64,000 nt of DNA from Siphonodentalium dalli (Eukaryota; Mollusca; Scaphopoda; Gadilida; Siphonodentaliidae). Of this stretch, positions 61,613 to 64,000 are shown in pieces. The stretch lies in assembly GCA_032622095.1 (NCBI GenBank), contig CP136063.1, positions 71,217,980 through 71,281,979 on the forward strand. Reading direction: 5' to 3'. The notes beneath the pieces are model-generated. The model was not told the DNA's origin, ran no database searches, and saw only the letters and a program-made list of their open reading frames with translations. Positions within the stretch are counted from its first letter, which is position 1, and each line of letters starts with the position of its first letter. Made by a program: the position numbers and the translations under genes.

Positions 61613-62898
61613 TCTATACTATATATTTTGAGACTTCGTATATATATATGTGGGTACTTCATAGAATCCAAAACGCGTGTACAGATTGAGCTCAAACTTC
61701 CTATGTAAGTGTCAAATCACACCGACACGACCGTGGTCGCAGTTTAGAAAAGCTCAGAGCACCCGTTCTCCAATCTCAAATCACCGCAAAGGCACGGCGT
61801 GGGTTAATCAAGTGATTATTTAATGAGCGTTTGTTTTTGACGCATCTCTATAAAGAGCGTCTGTTTGCCATTCAACGCTATTTGCATCTGCAGAGAGATA
61901 TACGGAACATACATTAAATTTAAAAAACATTTGTTTCTGACCAACCCTGCGAGCACGGATGGCGCGCTTTGTTTTTACAGTATATAGTTATATACCGAAA
62001 TCATCCCAGATAATCACGAATATAGCATCAGATTTCTCCCCAGATATACCGTTATAAAAAGATACTGGAATCTGCCAATCTACGGGAAATTCCAGGGAAT
62101 GCCGATTGAGCTCAAACTTGCTACCCACGGGAAGTGTCATATATATGAGTGTGTCCTTTATAGACTCGAACCCAAGCCGTAAATATCAACAACAACGATA
62201 TTGCTACCTACGGGGAGCAACGTTATTAGCATCTGCAGAATTATGCAGAGAGAAAATGCTTTCCTATTTTTAGAACGCAACACATGTTTACGTCGCGTTG
62301 GTGATTGAGGTTCACAACGGGGTTAATTGACTGTCCGCTCTTTGCGACGATGAGGTTCACGGCGGGGACTATTGACCAACACTCACAATTTCGTCTTTTG
62401 CATCAGATACCAACACCTCGACCGATCGGGACGAAACTTGGTACGTGAGTGTAGTTTGACCAGGTGGTCGTCGCTGTCGTATTGGCGAGCCCGTGCGACG
62501 CCCGTGCAGCGCATGCGCAGACGAGATATCGCAAACGGGTGGAGCTATCGACTTGAAATTTGGTATGTGAATGTATCTTGCGCCGGGTACAAATTTTATC
62601 GGGTCGCCGAGCCCGTGCGACGCCCGTGCAGCGCATGCGCAGACGAGATCTCGGAAACGGGTGGAGCTATCGACTTGAAATTTGCTATGTGAATGTATCT
62701 TGCGCCGGGTACAAATTTTATCGGGTCGCCGAGTCCGTGCGACGCCAGCTTCGCGCATGCGCAGACCAGATCTCGGAAACGGGTGAAGCTACCGGGTACA
62801 AATTTTCTTATTGAAACGCGTGGAGCTAAAAATTAAAAAAAAATATTTAAAAAATGTCATGTTTCGGACAAGCCGCCGGTGGCGGGCTAACCTGCTAG
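61613..62898 (+). mobile_element. Helitron-like unit H11, 1286 bp
   Basis: Nearly identical to H7 but without the ~70-bp insertion. It has a 37-bp loss near 62170 (TCGAACCCAAGCCG), where H7 and H12 carry GATTGAGCTCAAACTTGCTA. It ends with hairpin and CTAG at 62895-62898. Confidence 0.7.
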
Positions 62899-64000
62899 TC
62901 TATACTATATATTTTGAGACTTCGTATATATATATGTGGGTACTTCATAGAATCCAAAACGCGTGTACAGATTGAGCTCAAACTTCCTATGTAAGTGTCA
63001 AATCACACCGACACGACCGTGGTCGCAGTTTAGAAAAGCTCAGAGCACCCGTTCTCCAATCTCAAATCACCGCAAAGGCACGGCGTGGGTTAATCAAGTG
63101 ATTATTTAATGAGCGTTTGTTTTTGACGCATCTCTATAAAGAGCGTCTGTTTGCCATTCAACGCTATTTGCATCTGCAGAGAGATATACGGAACATACAT
63201 TAAATTTAAAAAACATTTGTTTCTGACCAACCCTGCGAGCACGGATGGCGCGCTTTGTTTTTACAGTATATAGTTATATACCGAAATCATCCCAGATAAT
63301 CACGAATATAGCATCAGATTTCTCCCCAGATATACCGTTATAAAAAGATACTGGAATCTGCCAATCTACGGGAAATTCCAGGGAATGCCGATTGAGCTCA
63401 AACTTGCTACCCACGGGAAGTGTCATATATATGAGTGTGTCCTTTATAGACTCGAACCGATTGAGCTCAAACTTGCTAAATAAGAAAATAGCCACCAAGC
63501 CGTAAATATCAACAACAACGATATTGCTACCTACGGGGAGCAACGTTATTAGCATCTGCAGAATTATGCAGAGAGAAAATGCTTTCCTATTTTTAGAACG
63601 CAACACATGTTTACGTCGCGTTGGTGATTGAGGTTCACAACGGGGTTAATTGACTGTCCGCTCTTTGCGACGATGAGGTTCACGGCGGGGACTATTGACC
63701 AACACTCACAATTTCGTCTTTTGCATCAGATACCAACACCTCGACCGATCGGGACGAAACTTGGTACGTGAGTGTAGTTTGACCAGGTGGTCGTCGCTGT
63801 CGTATTGGCGAGCCCGTGCGACGCCCGTGCAGCGCATGCGCAGACGAGATATCGGAAACGGGTGGAGCTATCGACTTGAAATTTGGTATGTGAATGTATC
63901 TTGCGCCGGGTACAAATTTTATCGGGTCGCCGAGCCCGTGCGACGCCCGTGCAGCGCATGCGCAGACGAGATCTCGGAAACGGGTGGAGCTATCGACTTG
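62899..64000 (+). mobile_element. Helitron-like unit H12, runs off the window
   Basis: It starts TCTATACTATATATTTTGAG after the H11 CTAG and matches H7/H11 closely up to the last base, inside a 122-bp repeat. The array therefore extends beyond the window. Confidence 0.7.

Overview
The window is eukaryotic nuclear DNA, AT-rich, gene-poor and full of transposon relics. Spliced exons with GT-AG borders, a non-LTR reverse transcriptase, miniature inverted-repeat elements and Helitron-like arrays point to an animal, most likely a marine invertebrate. I cannot name the species. No intact protein-coding gene, rRNA, tRNA or CRISPR array is visible.

Layout. (1) 1-10053: relics of short transposons, then a six-exon gene on the minus strand (10053 down to 2363) whose product looks like the DUF6589 family. 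All five exon joins keep reading phase once one missing base is allowed for, but the gene carries four in-frame stops and two frameshifts, so this copy is a pseudogene. (2) 9674-29824 and 29832-50268: a head-to-tail tandem duplication of about 20.2 kb, nearly identical in sequence. A 7-nt filler copied from the edge of copy 2 lies between the copies. The left breakpoint falls inside exon 1 of the DUF6589 gene and the right one inside a Helitron-like unit. Each copy holds foldback elements, palindrome clusters, long hairpins and degenerate minisatellites, then an array of Helitron-like units. (3) 50269-64000: the array continues past the duplication. A 5'-truncated LINE (51434-54906, minus strand) interrupts it, and it runs off the end of the window.

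The main structural theme is the Helitron-like array. Units of about 0.7-1.8 kb end in a GC hairpin, nine bases and CTAG. The next base begins the TCTATA-type start of the next unit, with no host sequence between. Such spacer-free head-to-tail joints are expected of rolling-circle concatemers. The units carry internal tandem repeats (a 122-bp repeat, a doublet of about 52-57 bp, AT-rich tracts) and no Rep/helicase gene, so they are non-autonomous. Unit lengths and 122-bp repeat counts differ between the two large copies, and some repeats are mosaics, so the arrays have kept exchanging sequence since the duplication.

Coordinate offsets for moving from copy 1 to copy 2: +20158 (9.7-15.3 kb), +20154 (15.4-18.6 kb), +20152 (18.6-20.1 kb), +20157 (20.1-24.6 kb), then +20197 to +20444 through the Helitron-like array. 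The shifts come from microsatellites, homopolymers and two extra 122-bp repeats.
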